From Pseudomonas shirazensis (GTDB lineage: Bacteria > Pseudomonadota > Gammaproteobacteria > Pseudomonadales > Pseudomonadaceae), in the NCBI RefSeq assembly GCF_014268785.2, contig NZ_JABWRD020000001.1, positions 757,001 through 821,000 on the forward strand: a DNA stretch of 64,000 nt. Reading direction: 5' to 3'. The notes under the pieces are model-generated. The model saw only the letters and a program-made list of their open reading frames with translations, ran no database searches and had not been told where the DNA came from. The position numbers and the translations under genes are program-made. How positions within the stretch are numbered: position 1 is the stretch's first letter; the number at the start of each line of letters is the position of its first letter. Below, piece after piece: positions 53,013-62,473 of the stretch.

Positions 53013-54197
53013 TTATACGCGTTCAAAGACAACAGCGATGCCTTGGCCGCCGCCGATGCACATGGTCGCCAGGGCATAGCGGCCCTGCACCCGCTGCAGT
53101 TCATGGATGGCCTTGGTAGCAATGATTGCGCCGGTGGCGCCGACGGGGTGACCGAGCGAGATGCCCGAGCCGTTCGGGTTGACCTTTTCAGGGTCGAAGT
53201 CCAGCGCGCGAGCCACTGCGCAGGCTTGCGCGGCAAACGCCTCGTTGGACTCGATCACATCCAGGTCATTGACCGTCAGGCCGGCCTTTTGCAGCGCTTT
53301 TTGCGTAGCCGGAATCGGTCCCAGGCCCATCAGTGCCGGCTCGACGCCGGCATGGGCGTAGGCTACCAACCGCGCCAGCGGCTTGAGGCCCAGCCGGCGT
53401 ACCGCTTCACCGGTGGCCAGCACCAGGCCGGCGGCGCCGTCGTTGATACCGCTGGCATTGCCTGCAGTGACCGTACCATCCTTCTTGAACACAGTCTTCA
53501 TCGCAGCCAGCTGCTCGGCGCTTACATCGCTGCGCACATGCTCGTCGACGGCGAACTGCACTGGGCCTTTGCGGGTTTTCAGTTCCAGCGGCACGATCTG
53601 GCTGTCAAAACGGCCTTCGGCAATCGCCCGGGCGGCGCGTTGCTGGCTGGTCAGCGCCAGCTCGTCCTGCATCTGCCGGGTGATGCCGTGCTTGGCCGCG
53701 ACGTTCTCGGCGGTGATGCCCATGTGGAAATGCTCGAACGGGTCCTGCAGCACACCGACCAGATAATCGATGCCTTGCAGATCACCCATGCGTGCGCCCC
53801 AGCGCGCCTGTGGCAGCAGGTACGGCGCGCGGCTCATCGACTCGGCGCCGGCCGCCAGGGCGATATCGGTGTCGCCCAGCAGCAAGCTTTGCGCGGCCGA
53901 GACGATCGCCTGCAGGCCCGAACCGCACAGGCGGTTGACGTTGAAGGCTGGGGTTTCCTTGGGAATGCCGGCATTCATCGCCGCCACCCGGCCCAGATAG
54001 GCGTCGCGGGCTTCGGTGGGGATGACGTTGCCCATCACTACATGACCAATCTGCTCGGCAGCCACGCCGGAGCGCTCGATGGCGGCACGGGCCAGCGCCG
54101 TGGCGAGGTCGGCCAGCGGCAGGTCCTTGAGGGCACCGCCAAAGCCTCCGATGGCGGAACGGACGGCACTGACGACGTAGATTTCTGTACTGCTCAT
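53013..54197 (-). CDS. Acetyl-CoA C-acetyltransferase (thiolase)
   Basis: 394 residues with the three thiolase catalytic parts: cysteine in NVNRLCGSGLQ (about 88), histidine in SLGHPVGATG (about 348-355), and cysteine in TMCIGGGQGIA (about 380). Carries out condensation or thiolysis of acetoacetyl-CoA. The ATG at 54197 (MSSTEIYVVSAVRS) is chosen; a frame extends upstream to 54284. An AraC regulator is divergent, 169 nt away. First gene of an operon with 3-hydroxybutyryl-CoA dehydrogenase and TetR. Confidence 0.93.
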   Translation of the reverse strand: MSSTEIYVVSAVRSAIGGFGGALKDLPLADLATALARAAIERSGVAAEQIGHVVMGNVIPTEARDAYLGRVAAMNAGIPKETPAFNVNRLCGSGLQAIVSAAQSLLLGDTDIALAAGAESMSRAPYLLPQARWGARMGDLQGIDYLVGVLQDPFEHFHMGITAENVAAKHGITRQMQDELALTSQQRAARAIAEGRFDSQIVPLELKTRKGPVQFAVDEHVRSDVSAEQLAAMKTVFKKDGTVTAGNASGINDGAAGLVLATGEAVRRLGLKPLARLVAYAHAGVEPALMGLGPIPATQKALQKAGLTVNDLDVIESNEAFAAQACAVARALDFDPEKVNPNGSGISLGHPVGATGAIIATKAIHELQRVQGRYALATMCIGGGQGIAVVFERV

Positions 54198-54366
54198 GGC
54201 GGGCTCCAGTTGCGAAGGCGTAGCGGGACGGGGCCAGGCTCTGCGAGAATGGCCGCCATCTGTGGATGGCCCGAGTCTAGGCAATGCCTGCCTCGCGGCC
54301 TATGTCGGATCTGCTCATTCAACCTGGCGTTTTTTGCCACTCAGCATAGACAAGCGAACCCCAGCC

Positions 54367-55380
54367 ATGCGCGATAGCGATTCGGTCGCGGTGTATTTTC
54401 TCCAGGCCATGCTGCATGCCCTGGCTGATCAGCCGCAGTTGCGCGATGCACAGTTGCGCGCCGTGGGCATAGCCCCTGAGCTGCTTGAAGACCCGGAGGC
54501 ACGGGTGCCGGCCAAGACCTTTGCCCAGCTTTGGTTAAGTTTGATCCAGGTGCTGGACGACGAATTTTTCCGCCTCGACAGCCATGGCATGCCGCTGGGC
54601 AGCTTTGCCTTGATCTGCCGTGGGTTGATTCAGGAGCCCAGCCTGGACAAGGCACTGCGTCAGTGCCTGGGCAATTTCGGCCTGTTTCTGCGCGACCTGC
54701 GTGGCTCGATCAGCGTGCGTGGCTCGCGCACAGTGATCAGCGTGCAGTCGAGCATTGCCGATCCGCTGACCCGGGGGTATGCCGAGGAAACCTATCTGGT
54801 GCTGGTGGTCGGTCTGCTGTGCTGGTTGGGCGGTCGCCGGTTGCAGATCGAACGCACCGAGCTGGCCATTGCACGCCCGCCACTGGAAGATGACACGCTG
54901 CTGTGGGGCGCTGACCTGCGCCTGGGCAGTGGCTGTACCGAGGTGGAGTTCAACAGTGCCGACCTGCGCCTGCCCGTAGTGCAGGACCTGGCCGCCCTGA
55001 AGAGTTTTTTGCGCACTGCGCCGCAAGGGCTGGTCATTCGCTTTCGCAATCAGAACGGCCTGGTGGCGAAGGTTTATCGCCACCTCAAGGCCCGCGATTA
55101 TGGCGAGTGGCCGACGCTGGTCGGCCTGGCAGAGCAGCAGGGTTTGAGCGCCAGCAGCTTTCGCCGGCAGTTGCAGCGCGAAGGGCGCTCATACCAGCAG
55201 ATCAAGGACGAAGTACGTCGGGCGATGGCCTTCGAACGCCTGCGCGAAGGCCGCTTGAGCATTGCCGAAATCGCCGAGCAGACCGGTTTCCAGGAGCCCA
55301 GCGCGTTTCACCGGGCCTTCAGGAAATGGACCGGGCACAGTCCTGGTAGCTATCGCTCGCAGCTGCTCGGACGCGAGTAA
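54367..55380 (+). CDS. AraC-family regulator with Arabinose_bd-type sensor
   Basis: 337 residues. An N-terminal helical sensor region of the PF12625 type (about 20-200, GSFALICRGLIQEPSLDKAL) is followed by a C-terminal AraC HTH (about 250-335, FRRQLQREGRSYQQIKDEVR, and EIAEQTGFQEPSAFHRAFRK). The start at 54367 (MRDSDSVAVYFL) is preferred over an extended frame. It is divergent from the thiolase operon, a typical position for an activator of that operon. Confidence 0.86.
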   Translation: MRDSDSVAVYFLQAMLHALADQPQLRDAQLRAVGIAPELLEDPEARVPAKTFAQLWLSLIQVLDDEFFRLDSHGMPLGSFALICRGLIQEPSLDKALRQCLGNFGLFLRDLRGSISVRGSRTVISVQSSIADPLTRGYAEETYLVLVVGLLCWLGGRRLQIERTELAIARPPLEDDTLLWGADLRLGSGCTEVEFNSADLRLPVVQDLAALKSFLRTAPQGLVIRFRNQNGLVAKVYRHLKARDYGEWPTLVGLAEQQGLSASSFRRQLQREGRSYQQIKDEVRRAMAFERLREGRLSIAEIAEQTGFQEPSAFHRAFRKWTGHSPGSYRSQLLGRE

Positions 55381-55387
55381 CCGCGGC

Positions 55388-55825
55388 TTAGGCCGGGATC
55401 ATTGCGAACCCTACGCCGAAACGATTCCAGGCGTTGATGGTGGCAATTGCCAGCGTCAGGTTGACCACTTCCGCAGGCTCGAAATGCTCCTGCAGCGCTT
55501 GATACTGGTCTTGCGGCGCACCGTGTTCAGGCAACTTGGTCAGGCTCTCGACCCAGGCCAGTGCCGCCCGTTCGCGAGGGGTGAAGTAGTGGGTTTCCTG
55601 CCAGACCAGCAAGGTTTGTAAACGGGCCTCGGTTTCGCCGGCCTTGCGCGCATCATTGCTGTGCAGGTTGACGCAGTAGGCGCAGCCGTTGATCTGCGAT
55701 GCGCGCAGGCGGATCAGCTCGAGCAGCGAGGTTTCCAGGCCACTGTTGGCCAGCGCCTGCTCCAGGCTGAGCATGGCTTTGTAGGCTTCGGGCGCGTGTT
55801 TGGCCCATTCAAGGCGACTGTGCAT
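55388..55825 (-). CDS. AhpD-like carboxymuconolactone decarboxylase-family protein
   Basis: 145 residues with the redox CxxC in NGCAYCVNLHSNDARKAG (about 50-65) and a nearby histidine proton relay, as in AhpD-like peroxidase partners. RLEWAKHAPEAYKAMLSLE is the usual N-terminus. Unlike the PcaC-like protein at 18556-18945, the cysteine pair argues for peroxide or alkyl hydroperoxide defence. It is single, 7 nt past the convergent AraC gene. Confidence 0.85.
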   Translation of the reverse strand: MHSRLEWAKHAPEAYKAMLSLEQALANSGLETSLLELIRLRASQINGCAYCVNLHSNDARKAGETEARLQTLLVWQETHYFTPRERAALAWVESLTKLPEHGAPQDQYQALQEHFEPAEVVNLTLAIATINAWNRFGVGFAMIPA

Positions 55826-56038
55826 GGTTTGGCTCCGGTAGGTGCTAGAGGCCGCCGGCTGGCGGGCTGTTGCGCAAAGCTTAGCGCCGGGCAGCGTGGC
55901 GCCCGATAGCCAATCCCCGGCTTTGCCAGGAGGCCAATGGCGCTATTCAGGTGGCCACTGACAGGCATCCAATCTCTTCATTTCAGCCTTGACCCTGGAG
56001 TCGGGATAATCAGCGCATCGCTTACCGGAGATTCATTC

Positions 56039-56497
56039 ATGTCCAACCCAAGCCATATGCGCGAAGCGCTGGATCTGGCCCGAGAGAATATTCAGGCCGG
56101 CGGCCGTCCGTTCGGGGCTGTGCTGGTCTATCAAGGTCGGGTAGTGGCGCGTGCCGTCAATGAGATCCACAGCAGCCAGGACCCAACTGCCCATGCCGAA
56201 ATGCAGGCCATCCGCCAGGCGTCGCAGGTGCTCGGCACAGCGCGCCTGGACGGGGCCGAGATCTATGCCAGCGGTCACCCGTGCCCGATGTGTCTGGCGG
56301 CCATGCACCTGTGCGGCATCGAGCGCGCATGGTTTGCCTACGACAACGACGAGGGCGCTGCCTTCGGCCTGTCGACCGCTGCCGTATACGCTGAAATGGC
56401 CAAGCCGGCGCAACAGCAAAGCCTGCCTTTGCGGCCACTCAAGCCGCAGGGCGAGGCTGGCCTGTATCAACAATGGCAGCAGGCCCAGCAGGTATGA
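56039..56497 (+). CDS. Nucleoside/guanine deaminase-like protein
   Basis: 152 residues with the zinc deaminase signature: HAEMQAI (about 57-63, zinc histidine and catalytic glutamate) and GHPCPMCLAAM (about 82-92, zinc cysteines). The size and motif spacing fit the CDA/guanine deaminase-like family (tRNA adenosine deaminase is also similar). Deamination of guanine, cytosine or a related base is likely. TACCGGAGATTCATTC precedes the ATG. It is coupled by an ATGA overlap to the next gene, an MFS transporter. Confidence 0.83.
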   Translation: MSNPSHMREALDLARENIQAGGRPFGAVLVYQGRVVARAVNEIHSSQDPTAHAEMQAIRQASQVLGTARLDGAEIYASGHPCPMCLAAMHLCGIERAWFAYDNDEGAAFGLSTAAVYAEMAKPAQQQSLPLRPLKPQGEAGLYQQWQQAQQV

Positions 56498-57690
56498 GAG
56501 GTGCATTGAACCTGCTGCTGATCATGCTCCTGGCGCTTAATCTGCGGCCGATCCTGACCAGTATCGGGCCGTTGCTTGAAGCGATGCGCGCCAGTACCGG
56601 CCTTGGCTATCAGCAAGCGGCGCTGCTGACTGCGTTGCCGGTGCTGTGCATGGGCCTGGTGCCCTTGACCCAGCCCTGGCTGCGACGCTGGCTGAGTGAG
56701 CATGGCGGCATGCTATTCGGCTTGGGCGCCATCGCTGCGGCATGCCTGTGGCGTTTGCAGGTGGCCAGCGCGTGGGCGCTGATCGTCAGTGCTTTGCTGG
56801 CCGGGATCGGCGTGGCGCTGGTGCAAGGCATGATGCCGGGGTTGGTCAACCGCTGGTTCCCGCAGCGGCTGGCAGCGAGCATGGGCCTTTATTCAGCGGC
56901 GTTGATGACCGGCGGCGGCCTGGCGGCGGTGCTTGGCCCGCACATCAGCGAGTACTTTCAGCGCTGGCAGGTCGGCCTCGGCATCTGGGCAGTGCCGGCG
57001 CTGCTGGCAATGCTTGCCTGGGGTGTGTTGCGTCCACGCCAGGCGCCTGCACAGGCATCGGGCGCGGCGCGCGGGCACTGGTTCGGCAATCGCCGGGCGT
57101 GGTTGCTCGCACTGTACTTCGGCCTGATCAACGGCGGTTACACGAGCATGGTGGCGTGGCTGCCGGCCTATCATCTGGAGCACGGCGGCACCGCTCAGGG
57201 CGGGGGTGACCTGGTCGGTTTGATGACCGTGTTCCAGGTCATCGGCGCGCTGGGGATGCCATTGCTGTTGCGCCATTTGATGGATCGCCGGCCTGGCCTG
57301 TGGCTGGCGTTGCTGGTGCAACTGTGCGGCTTCAGCGGGCTGCTGCTGGCACCCAACAGCGCGATGGGCTTGTGGGTCGGCTTGATCGGTTTTGGTCTGG
57401 GCTCATGTTTCAGCCTGAGCCTGACCTTGACTCTGGAGCATGTGAAAACCCCAGCAGAGGCGGGTAGCCTGGCGGCTTTCGTGCAAGGTATCGGCTTTAT
57501 CATTACCGGCATCGTGCCGTACATCACCGGCTGGCTGCGCGATGTCACCGGCGACTTTCAGGCCTCCTGGACCTTGCTCACGCTGACGGTAGTGGCCATG
57601 TTGCTGGTCACCGCTCGGTTCGTCCCGCAGGGCTACGCTGGCGCGATGGCCCGGCCAGTACGTGATGCCGAGGTGCAGCCGCTCAGCTGA
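56494..57690 (+). CDS. MFS transporter, CynX/NimT-like
   Basis: 398 residues with about 12 membrane segments. It starts directly at the hydrophobic segment LNLLLIMLLALNLRPILTSI, whose NLRP element is typical of the CynX/NimT cyanate and nitroimidazole transporter group. The ATG at 56494 overlaps the deaminase stop (ATGA), so both are made together; import of a deaminase substrate or export of its product is likely. The 3' end overlaps the convergent MocR gene by 8 bp. Confidence 0.85.
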   Translation: MRGALNLLLIMLLALNLRPILTSIGPLLEAMRASTGLGYQQAALLTALPVLCMGLVPLTQPWLRRWLSEHGGMLFGLGAIAAACLWRLQVASAWALIVSALLAGIGVALVQGMMPGLVNRWFPQRLAASMGLYSAALMTGGGLAAVLGPHISEYFQRWQVGLGIWAVPALLAMLAWGVLRPRQAPAQASGAARGHWFGNRRAWLLALYFGLINGGYTSMVAWLPAYHLEHGGTAQGGGDLVGLMTVFQVIGALGMPLLLRHLMDRRPGLWLALLVQLCGFSGLLLAPNSAMGLWVGLIGFGLGSCFSLSLTLTLEHVKTPAEAGSLAAFVQGIGFIITGIVPYITGWLRDVTGDFQASWTLLTLTVVAMLLVTARFVPQGYAGAMARPVRDAEVQPLS

Positions 57691-59116
57691 TCTGGCGCAG
57701 GGTATCGGCGACCCGGTCCAGCGCCGGGTCGATATCCAGTAGCTCGATGGCGCCGAAGCCCAGTAGCAGGCCAGGGCGTACGGGCACCTCGCTGAAGAAC
57801 GGCGCCAGCGAATACAGGCCGACCTCGACCTTGCGCACCAGCTTGATCAGCAACTCGACATCGACAGTGGGGCTGGCCATCGCGCTCATGTGGAAGCCAG
57901 CATTGGCCGGCACCGCACTGAACCATGGCGCCAGGTCCCCCTGCAAACGCTGCAGGATCCGCCCGCGGCGGGCGCTGTAGATTTCGTGGCAACGGCGGAT
58001 GTGCTTGCTCAGGTAGCCCTCGTTGATAAACCGCGCCAGTGCCCACTGTTGCAGGGCCGGGCTGTGCAGATCGCTCAGGTGCTTGGCCACGCAGGCGGCG
58101 CGCAGTACTGCGGGCGGCAGCACCGCATAGCCGAGGCGCAATTCCGGCAGCAAGGTCTTGGAAAAGGTCCCGACATACGCCACCAGGCCGTGCCGGTCGA
58201 GCCGCTGCAGGGCGTCGCTGGTTGGTCCCTGATAGCGGAACTCACAGTCATAGTCGTCTTCGATGATCAGCGCGCCCAGCTCAGCGGCCCTGTCCAGCAA
58301 GGCCTGGCGGCGTGCTTCGCTCATCGGCATGCCCAGCGGAAATTGATGCGATGGCGTCACATAAATCAGCCGGGTGCCAGGCTCGATCTGTTCAACACAC
58401 AGGCCTTGCTCATCCACCGGCACCGATTGCAGTTGAGCGCCCAAAGCGAGAAACAGCTGGCGCGCCGGTGAATAGCCGGGGTCTTCCATGGCCACTCGAC
58501 AGCCCGGCTCGAGCAGCACCCGGGCGATCAGGTCCAGCGCTTGCTGGGCACCGTTGCAGACCAGGATGTCCGCCGCACTGCAATGCACGCCGCGGGCGTA
58601 GGCAATATGATGGGCGATGGCTTCGCGCAGCTCCGCCAGGCCCTGGGCATGGAATTGCCGTTCGGGGTGGCGCTGGCTGCGCCGCAGGGCGTACTGCATG
58701 CAGCTGCGCCATTGGTCGAACGGGAACTGTGCCTTGGACGAAGCGCCCCCGATGAAGTCATAGCGCGACGGGCTGTTCAAACCGGGCCTGGCGAGCACCG
58801 TCGCGCGTTGCTGCCAGCGTTGCAGCGACGCGCTGGCCGCCAGTTCGACCACCGTCGTAGGAGTTGCCTGAGGCGCGCGCCGCTGGCTGATGAATGTGCC
58901 GCGGCCAACCACGGCGCTGAGCAAGTTGTCGTAGGTTAGGCGCGAATACGCCTCGGCAACGGTCTTGCGCGACACGCCCAATTGCTCTGCCAGCAGGCGC
59001 GTTGGCGGCAGTTGGCTACCCGCCGCGAGGTGGCCACTGTCGATACCGGCGCGCAGCTGCTGATAGAGCTGATCGGCAAGGCCTTTGCCCCCTTCGAGGC
59101 GAATGTGCAGTTCCAT
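57683..59116 (-). CDS. MocR/PdxR-type GntR regulator with aminotransferase domain
   Basis: 477 residues. Winged helix (about 10-75, PPTRLLAEQLGVSRKTVAEA) joined to an aminotransferase fold I domain (about 110-470) with the PLP lysine in FSKTLLPELRLG (about residue 312), YDCEFRY and the C-terminal arginine region. MocR proteins use PLP as a cofactor for sensing rather than catalysis. No neighbouring pyridoxine or GABA gene is seen; the deaminase-MFS pair next to it is a possible target. GGAATGCTCC sits before the ATG. Confidence 0.87.
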   Translation of the reverse strand: MELHIRLEGGKGLADQLYQQLRAGIDSGHLAAGSQLPPTRLLAEQLGVSRKTVAEAYSRLTYDNLLSAVVGRGTFISQRRAPQATPTTVVELAASASLQRWQQRATVLARPGLNSPSRYDFIGGASSKAQFPFDQWRSCMQYALRRSQRHPERQFHAQGLAELREAIAHHIAYARGVHCSAADILVCNGAQQALDLIARVLLEPGCRVAMEDPGYSPARQLFLALGAQLQSVPVDEQGLCVEQIEPGTRLIYVTPSHQFPLGMPMSEARRQALLDRAAELGALIIEDDYDCEFRYQGPTSDALQRLDRHGLVAYVGTFSKTLLPELRLGYAVLPPAVLRAACVAKHLSDLHSPALQQWALARFINEGYLSKHIRRCHEIYSARRGRILQRLQGDLAPWFSAVPANAGFHMSAMASPTVDVELLIKLVRKVEVGLYSLAPFFSEVPVRPGLLLGFGAIELLDIDPALDRVADTLRQIS

Positions 59117-59157
59117 GGAGCATTCCCGAGCGCGTCTGAATGCTCAGGATACCTGCT

Positions 59158-59940
59158 CTAGCAGACAGTTTCGCGCCCAGGCCAGTGCACGTCCGGCAGC
59201 GTCTCGAAGCCAGGGCGGGCGAACAGATAGCCCTGGAACAGATTGACGCCCAGGCTGCGCAGTGTCAGGTACTCCTCGACGCGCTCGATACCTTCAGCGA
59301 TCACCGTGATGTCGAGCTTGCGGCAGATACCGACGATGCCTTCGACAATCGCGCAGCGTGCGCGGCTCTGGTGAATATCGCGGATCAGTTCCATGTCGAT
59401 CTTGATGATGTCTGGTTGAAACTCTGCCAGCAGACCCAGCCCCGAATAGCCAGCCCCGAAGTCGTCGATCGCGGTCTTGAAGCCAAGCTTCTGGTACTCG
59501 AGCACAATGCCGCGCAGGTGCTGCTTGTCGACCATGCTTTCGTTTTCAGTGAACTCGAAGATGATCCGATTGGCAGGGAAGTTGAAGCGCTGAGCAGCAT
59601 CGAGCGTGGCACGGATACACGCGGCTGGCTGATACACCGCGTTGGGCAGGAAGTTGATGCTCAGGTAGGTCGGCAGCGCGAGCTTGGCGGCCAGCTCCAC
59701 CGCCTTGACCCGGCACGACTGGTCGAACTTGTAGCGATTGGCCTGAGTGACCTGGTCGAGGATGCTCTTGGCACCGCTGCCATCGGTGCCGCGGACCAAG
59801 GACTCGTAGGCGAATACGGCCGAACTTGACGCGTCGATGATCGGCTGGAAGGCCATGCTGATGGCAAACGGCAGCGGTTCGCTGTCACGACAGTGACGGC
59901 ACCCAGGGGAAGGGGTTTCGCCGGTGCTGGAAATGTTCAT
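59158..59940 (-). CDS. EAL-domain c-di-GMP phosphodiesterase, no membrane anchor
   Basis: 260 residues. A short N-terminal tail with a CRHC pair (about 16-19) leads to an EAL domain (about 35-250). Catalytic elements are intact: YESLVRG (the EAL position reads ESL), LSINF, FEFTENE, IDDFGAGYSG, IKIDM, IAEGIE and FQGYLF. Expected to hydrolyse c-di-GMP in the cytoplasm. The start at 59940 has AAGAGG upstream at about 12 nt. The 244-nt region between it and glcF has nothing else I can identify. Confidence 0.86.
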   Translation of the reverse strand: MNISSTGETPSPGCRHCRDSEPLPFAISMAFQPIIDASSSAVFAYESLVRGTDGSGAKSILDQVTQANRYKFDQSCRVKAVELAAKLALPTYLSINFLPNAVYQPAACIRATLDAAQRFNFPANRIIFEFTENESMVDKQHLRGIVLEYQKLGFKTAIDDFGAGYSGLGLLAEFQPDIIKIDMELIRDIHQSRARCAIVEGIVGICRKLDITVIAEGIERVEEYLTLRSLGVNLFQGYLFARPGFETLPDVHWPGRETVC

Positions 59941-60184
59941 TGCGGGTGCCTCTTGATGGCTGGGTATCAACATCTCGCCAGAGGCGGAAATGGCTTGAAC
60001 GTACGGGCCTCTTCCTGAGGTAGACAGCTCGGGTATACGGTATGACTGCATTAATGTGCACATGGTATGCAAAAACAGTGGGCGCGCGGGGCGAATACCG
60101 ACGTATGGCACTTTGGTATTACGGCTGCAGGGTACGTTTCAGAGCGTTTTTGCGCCACTCTTGAGAACAGATCAAGCGAGTTCA

Positions 60185-61411
60185 TCAGCCCTGCGCGGTC
60201 AACGCTTGCTCGACGATTTCGATCCAGTGCCGCACAGGCGTGCGGCCCGCGCCGTCGAGATGGGTCTGACAGCCGATATTGGCAGTGGCGATGATCTGCG
60301 GTTTGCCGCTTTCCAGCGCGTCCAGGCGATTATCGCGTAGTTGCCGGGCCAACTCGGGCTGGGTCAGCGAGTAGGTACCTGCCGAGCCACAGCACAGGTG
60401 CCCGTCCGGCACGCGGGTGAGACTGAAGCCCAGCCGTGTCAACACGGCTTCCACCGCACCGCCGAGTTTGAGCGCATGTTGCAGCGTGCAGGGGCAGTGG
60501 AACGCCAGCCGTTGTTCGTGGCACAGGCCGAGCTGCTCCAGCGGCTCGTCGCGCAGAACCTCCACCAGGTCACGGGCGAGGGCGCTGATGCGGGCGGCTT
60601 TGCCGGCGTACAGCGGGTCGTGGGCAAGCAAATGGCCGTACTCATGGATAAACGCGCCGCAGCCGCTGGCGGTCTGCACAATGGCTTCAGCTCCGGCCTC
60701 AACCGCCGGCCACCAGGCATCAATGTTGTTCCGGGCGCGTTGCAAACCCTGTTCTTGGGCGTTCAAGTGATACTCCACCGAGCCGCAACAGCCCGCCGCC
60801 GGGCTTGGCTCGACACTGATGCCGAGGCGATCGAGCACGCGTGCGGTGGCGCTGTTGGTGTTGGGAGAAAATGCTGCTTGTACGCAGCCTTCAAGCAAGA
60901 GCACGCGGCGATTGTGCCGTGGCGCCGGGCGCAGGCCTGGCGCTGTCACGCTTGCAGGCAACTTGGTTTTTAGACCCGCCGGTAGCAGCGGGCGCAGTAC
61001 CTGGCCGCTGCGAGTCAGCGCCTGGAACAGGGTTGGGCGTGGCACCACGGCGCGCAGCGCCCCACGCAGCAGGCGTTGACCGAGCGGGCGGGGTACCTGT
61101 GCCTCGACCACGGCGCGGCCGATGTCCAGCAGGTCGTGGTATTGCACGCCTGAGGGGCAAGTACTTTCGCAGTTGCGGCAGGTCAGGCAGCGGTCCAAAT
61201 GCAGTTGGGTGCTGGTGGTGGCCGGCGCGCCTTCCAGCACTTGCTTGATCAGGTAGATCCGCCCACGTGGCCCATCCAGTTCGTCGCCCAGGAGTTGGTA
61301 GGTGGGGCAGGTGGCGGTGCAGAAACCACAGTGCACGCAGGAGCGCAGAATGCGCTCGGCTTCTGCGCCGCGTGCCAGGCCTTGGGCTGCTTCGCTCAGA
61401 TTGGTCTGCAT
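60185..61411 (-). CDS. glcF: Glycolate oxidase iron-sulfur subunit
   Basis: 408 residues. Two 4Fe-4S ferredoxin motifs, CVHCGFCTATCP (about 26-37) and CLTCRNCESTCP (about 75-86), are followed by two CCG (cysteine-rich) domains, one with CCGSVEYH and one with CCGSAGTY, as in other GlcF and heterodisulfide-reductase-like subunits. Electron transfer from GlcD/GlcE flavin to the quinone pool is its job. It follows glcE by 9 nt. GAGGGCAGATC precedes the ATG. Confidence 0.95.
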   Translation of the reverse strand: MQTNLSEAAQGLARGAEAERILRSCVHCGFCTATCPTYQLLGDELDGPRGRIYLIKQVLEGAPATTSTQLHLDRCLTCRNCESTCPSGVQYHDLLDIGRAVVEAQVPRPLGQRLLRGALRAVVPRPTLFQALTRSGQVLRPLLPAGLKTKLPASVTAPGLRPAPRHNRRVLLLEGCVQAAFSPNTNSATARVLDRLGISVEPSPAAGCCGSVEYHLNAQEQGLQRARNNIDAWWPAVEAGAEAIVQTASGCGAFIHEYGHLLAHDPLYAGKAARISALARDLVEVLRDEPLEQLGLCHEQRLAFHCPCTLQHALKLGGAVEAVLTRLGFSLTRVPDGHLCCGSAGTYSLTQPELARQLRDNRLDALESGKPQIIATANIGCQTHLDGAGRTPVRHWIEIVEQALTAQG

Positions 61412-61420
61412 GATCTGCCC

Positions 61421-62473
61421 TCACAAGTCTGCATACATACGCCCGGGATTGAAGATGCCCTGGGGGTCGAGCTGCTGTTTGAGTGTTCGGTGGTAGCGCA
61501 GCAGCGCTGCGGGCAATGGGGTAAAGCTGTCAGCAACCGCCGAATAGCCCGTGGCGTGCCCTCCGAGGGCAGCGGCCTGGCTGCGGATCTGCGCAGCGGG
61601 TGCTGTGGACTTCAGCCAGCGTTGGGCGCCGCTCCAGTCGATCAGCTCGCGCCCAGGCAGGCCGGTGGTGCCTGAGGCAATTGGCAGCGACAGGCGCCAG
61701 AGCGGCTGCGAATCGGCAAAAAACGCCAGCCGCTGCTCGCGCAGATCGTCCCAGAAGCGGCTATCGATCAGCTCGCCGCCGAGGCGCTGAAATGCCGACT
61801 GTACCGACCCTTCGCCACCCTCCAGGCGCAGGCAGAGTGCCTCGCCGTCATGGCAGGCTGCGCTGATCGGCAGCGGCTGTTGACCCCATTCAGCGAGCGC
61901 ACTGAGTGCCAGATGCGCAGGCATGTGCAAGCGCAGGCTGAGGCATTGGCGCGGTCGCGGCAGCACTTTGAGCGAGACTTCGGTGAGCAGCCCAAGGCAG
62001 CCGAAGCTGCCGGTGAGCAGGCGTGACAGGTCGTAGCCGGCAACGTTCTTCATCACTTCGCCGCCGAACCGCAGCAACTTGCCGTGGCCGGTGATGACGC
62101 GGCTGCCGAGAACATGGTCGCGCGCCGCCCCCGCCCAGGGCCTGCGTGGGCCGGAAAGACCCGCAGCAACCGTGCCGCCCACTGTTGCTGCCGGCCCCAG
62201 ATGCGGCGGTTCCCAGGGCAGGATCTGCCCAGCTTCAGCCAATACGGCTTCGATTTCAGCCAGTGGCGTCCCGGCGCGCGCGGTCAGGACCAGCTCGGTA
62301 GGGTCGTAGCTGATGATGCCGCTATGGCCGCGGGTGTCGATGAGCTTGCCTGCAACGTGGTTGCCGAGCATGGCCTTGCTGTTGCTACCCTGGATACGCA
62401 GTGGCGTATTAGAAGCCAGCGCCTGCTTGACCTGATCAAGCAGGTCCTGGCTCAGATCACCGGCAAGGCTCAT
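61421..62473 (-). CDS. glcE: Glycolate oxidase FAD-binding subunit
   Basis: 350 residues, a shortened FAD_binding_4 flavoprotein: ILPWEPPHLGPAATVGGTVA and GLSGPRRPWAGAARDHVLGS carry the FAD pyrophosphate-binding region, and KNVAGYDLSRLLTGSFGCLG follows. Companion of GlcD in the membrane-associated glycolate oxidase, which makes glyoxylate from glycolate. Its start codon overlaps the GlcD stop by one base (TGATG). Confidence 0.95.
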   Translation of the reverse strand: MSLAGDLSQDLLDQVKQALASNTPLRIQGSNSKAMLGNHVAGKLIDTRGHSGIISYDPTELVLTARAGTPLAEIEAVLAEAGQILPWEPPHLGPAATVGGTVAAGLSGPRRPWAGAARDHVLGSRVITGHGKLLRFGGEVMKNVAGYDLSRLLTGSFGCLGLLTEVSLKVLPRPRQCLSLRLHMPAHLALSALAEWGQQPLPISAACHDGEALCLRLEGGEGSVQSAFQRLGGELIDSRFWDDLREQRLAFFADSQPLWRLSLPIASGTTGLPGRELIDWSGAQRWLKSTAPAAQIRSQAAALGGHATGYSAVADSFTPLPAALLRYHRTLKQQLDPQGIFNPGRMYADL

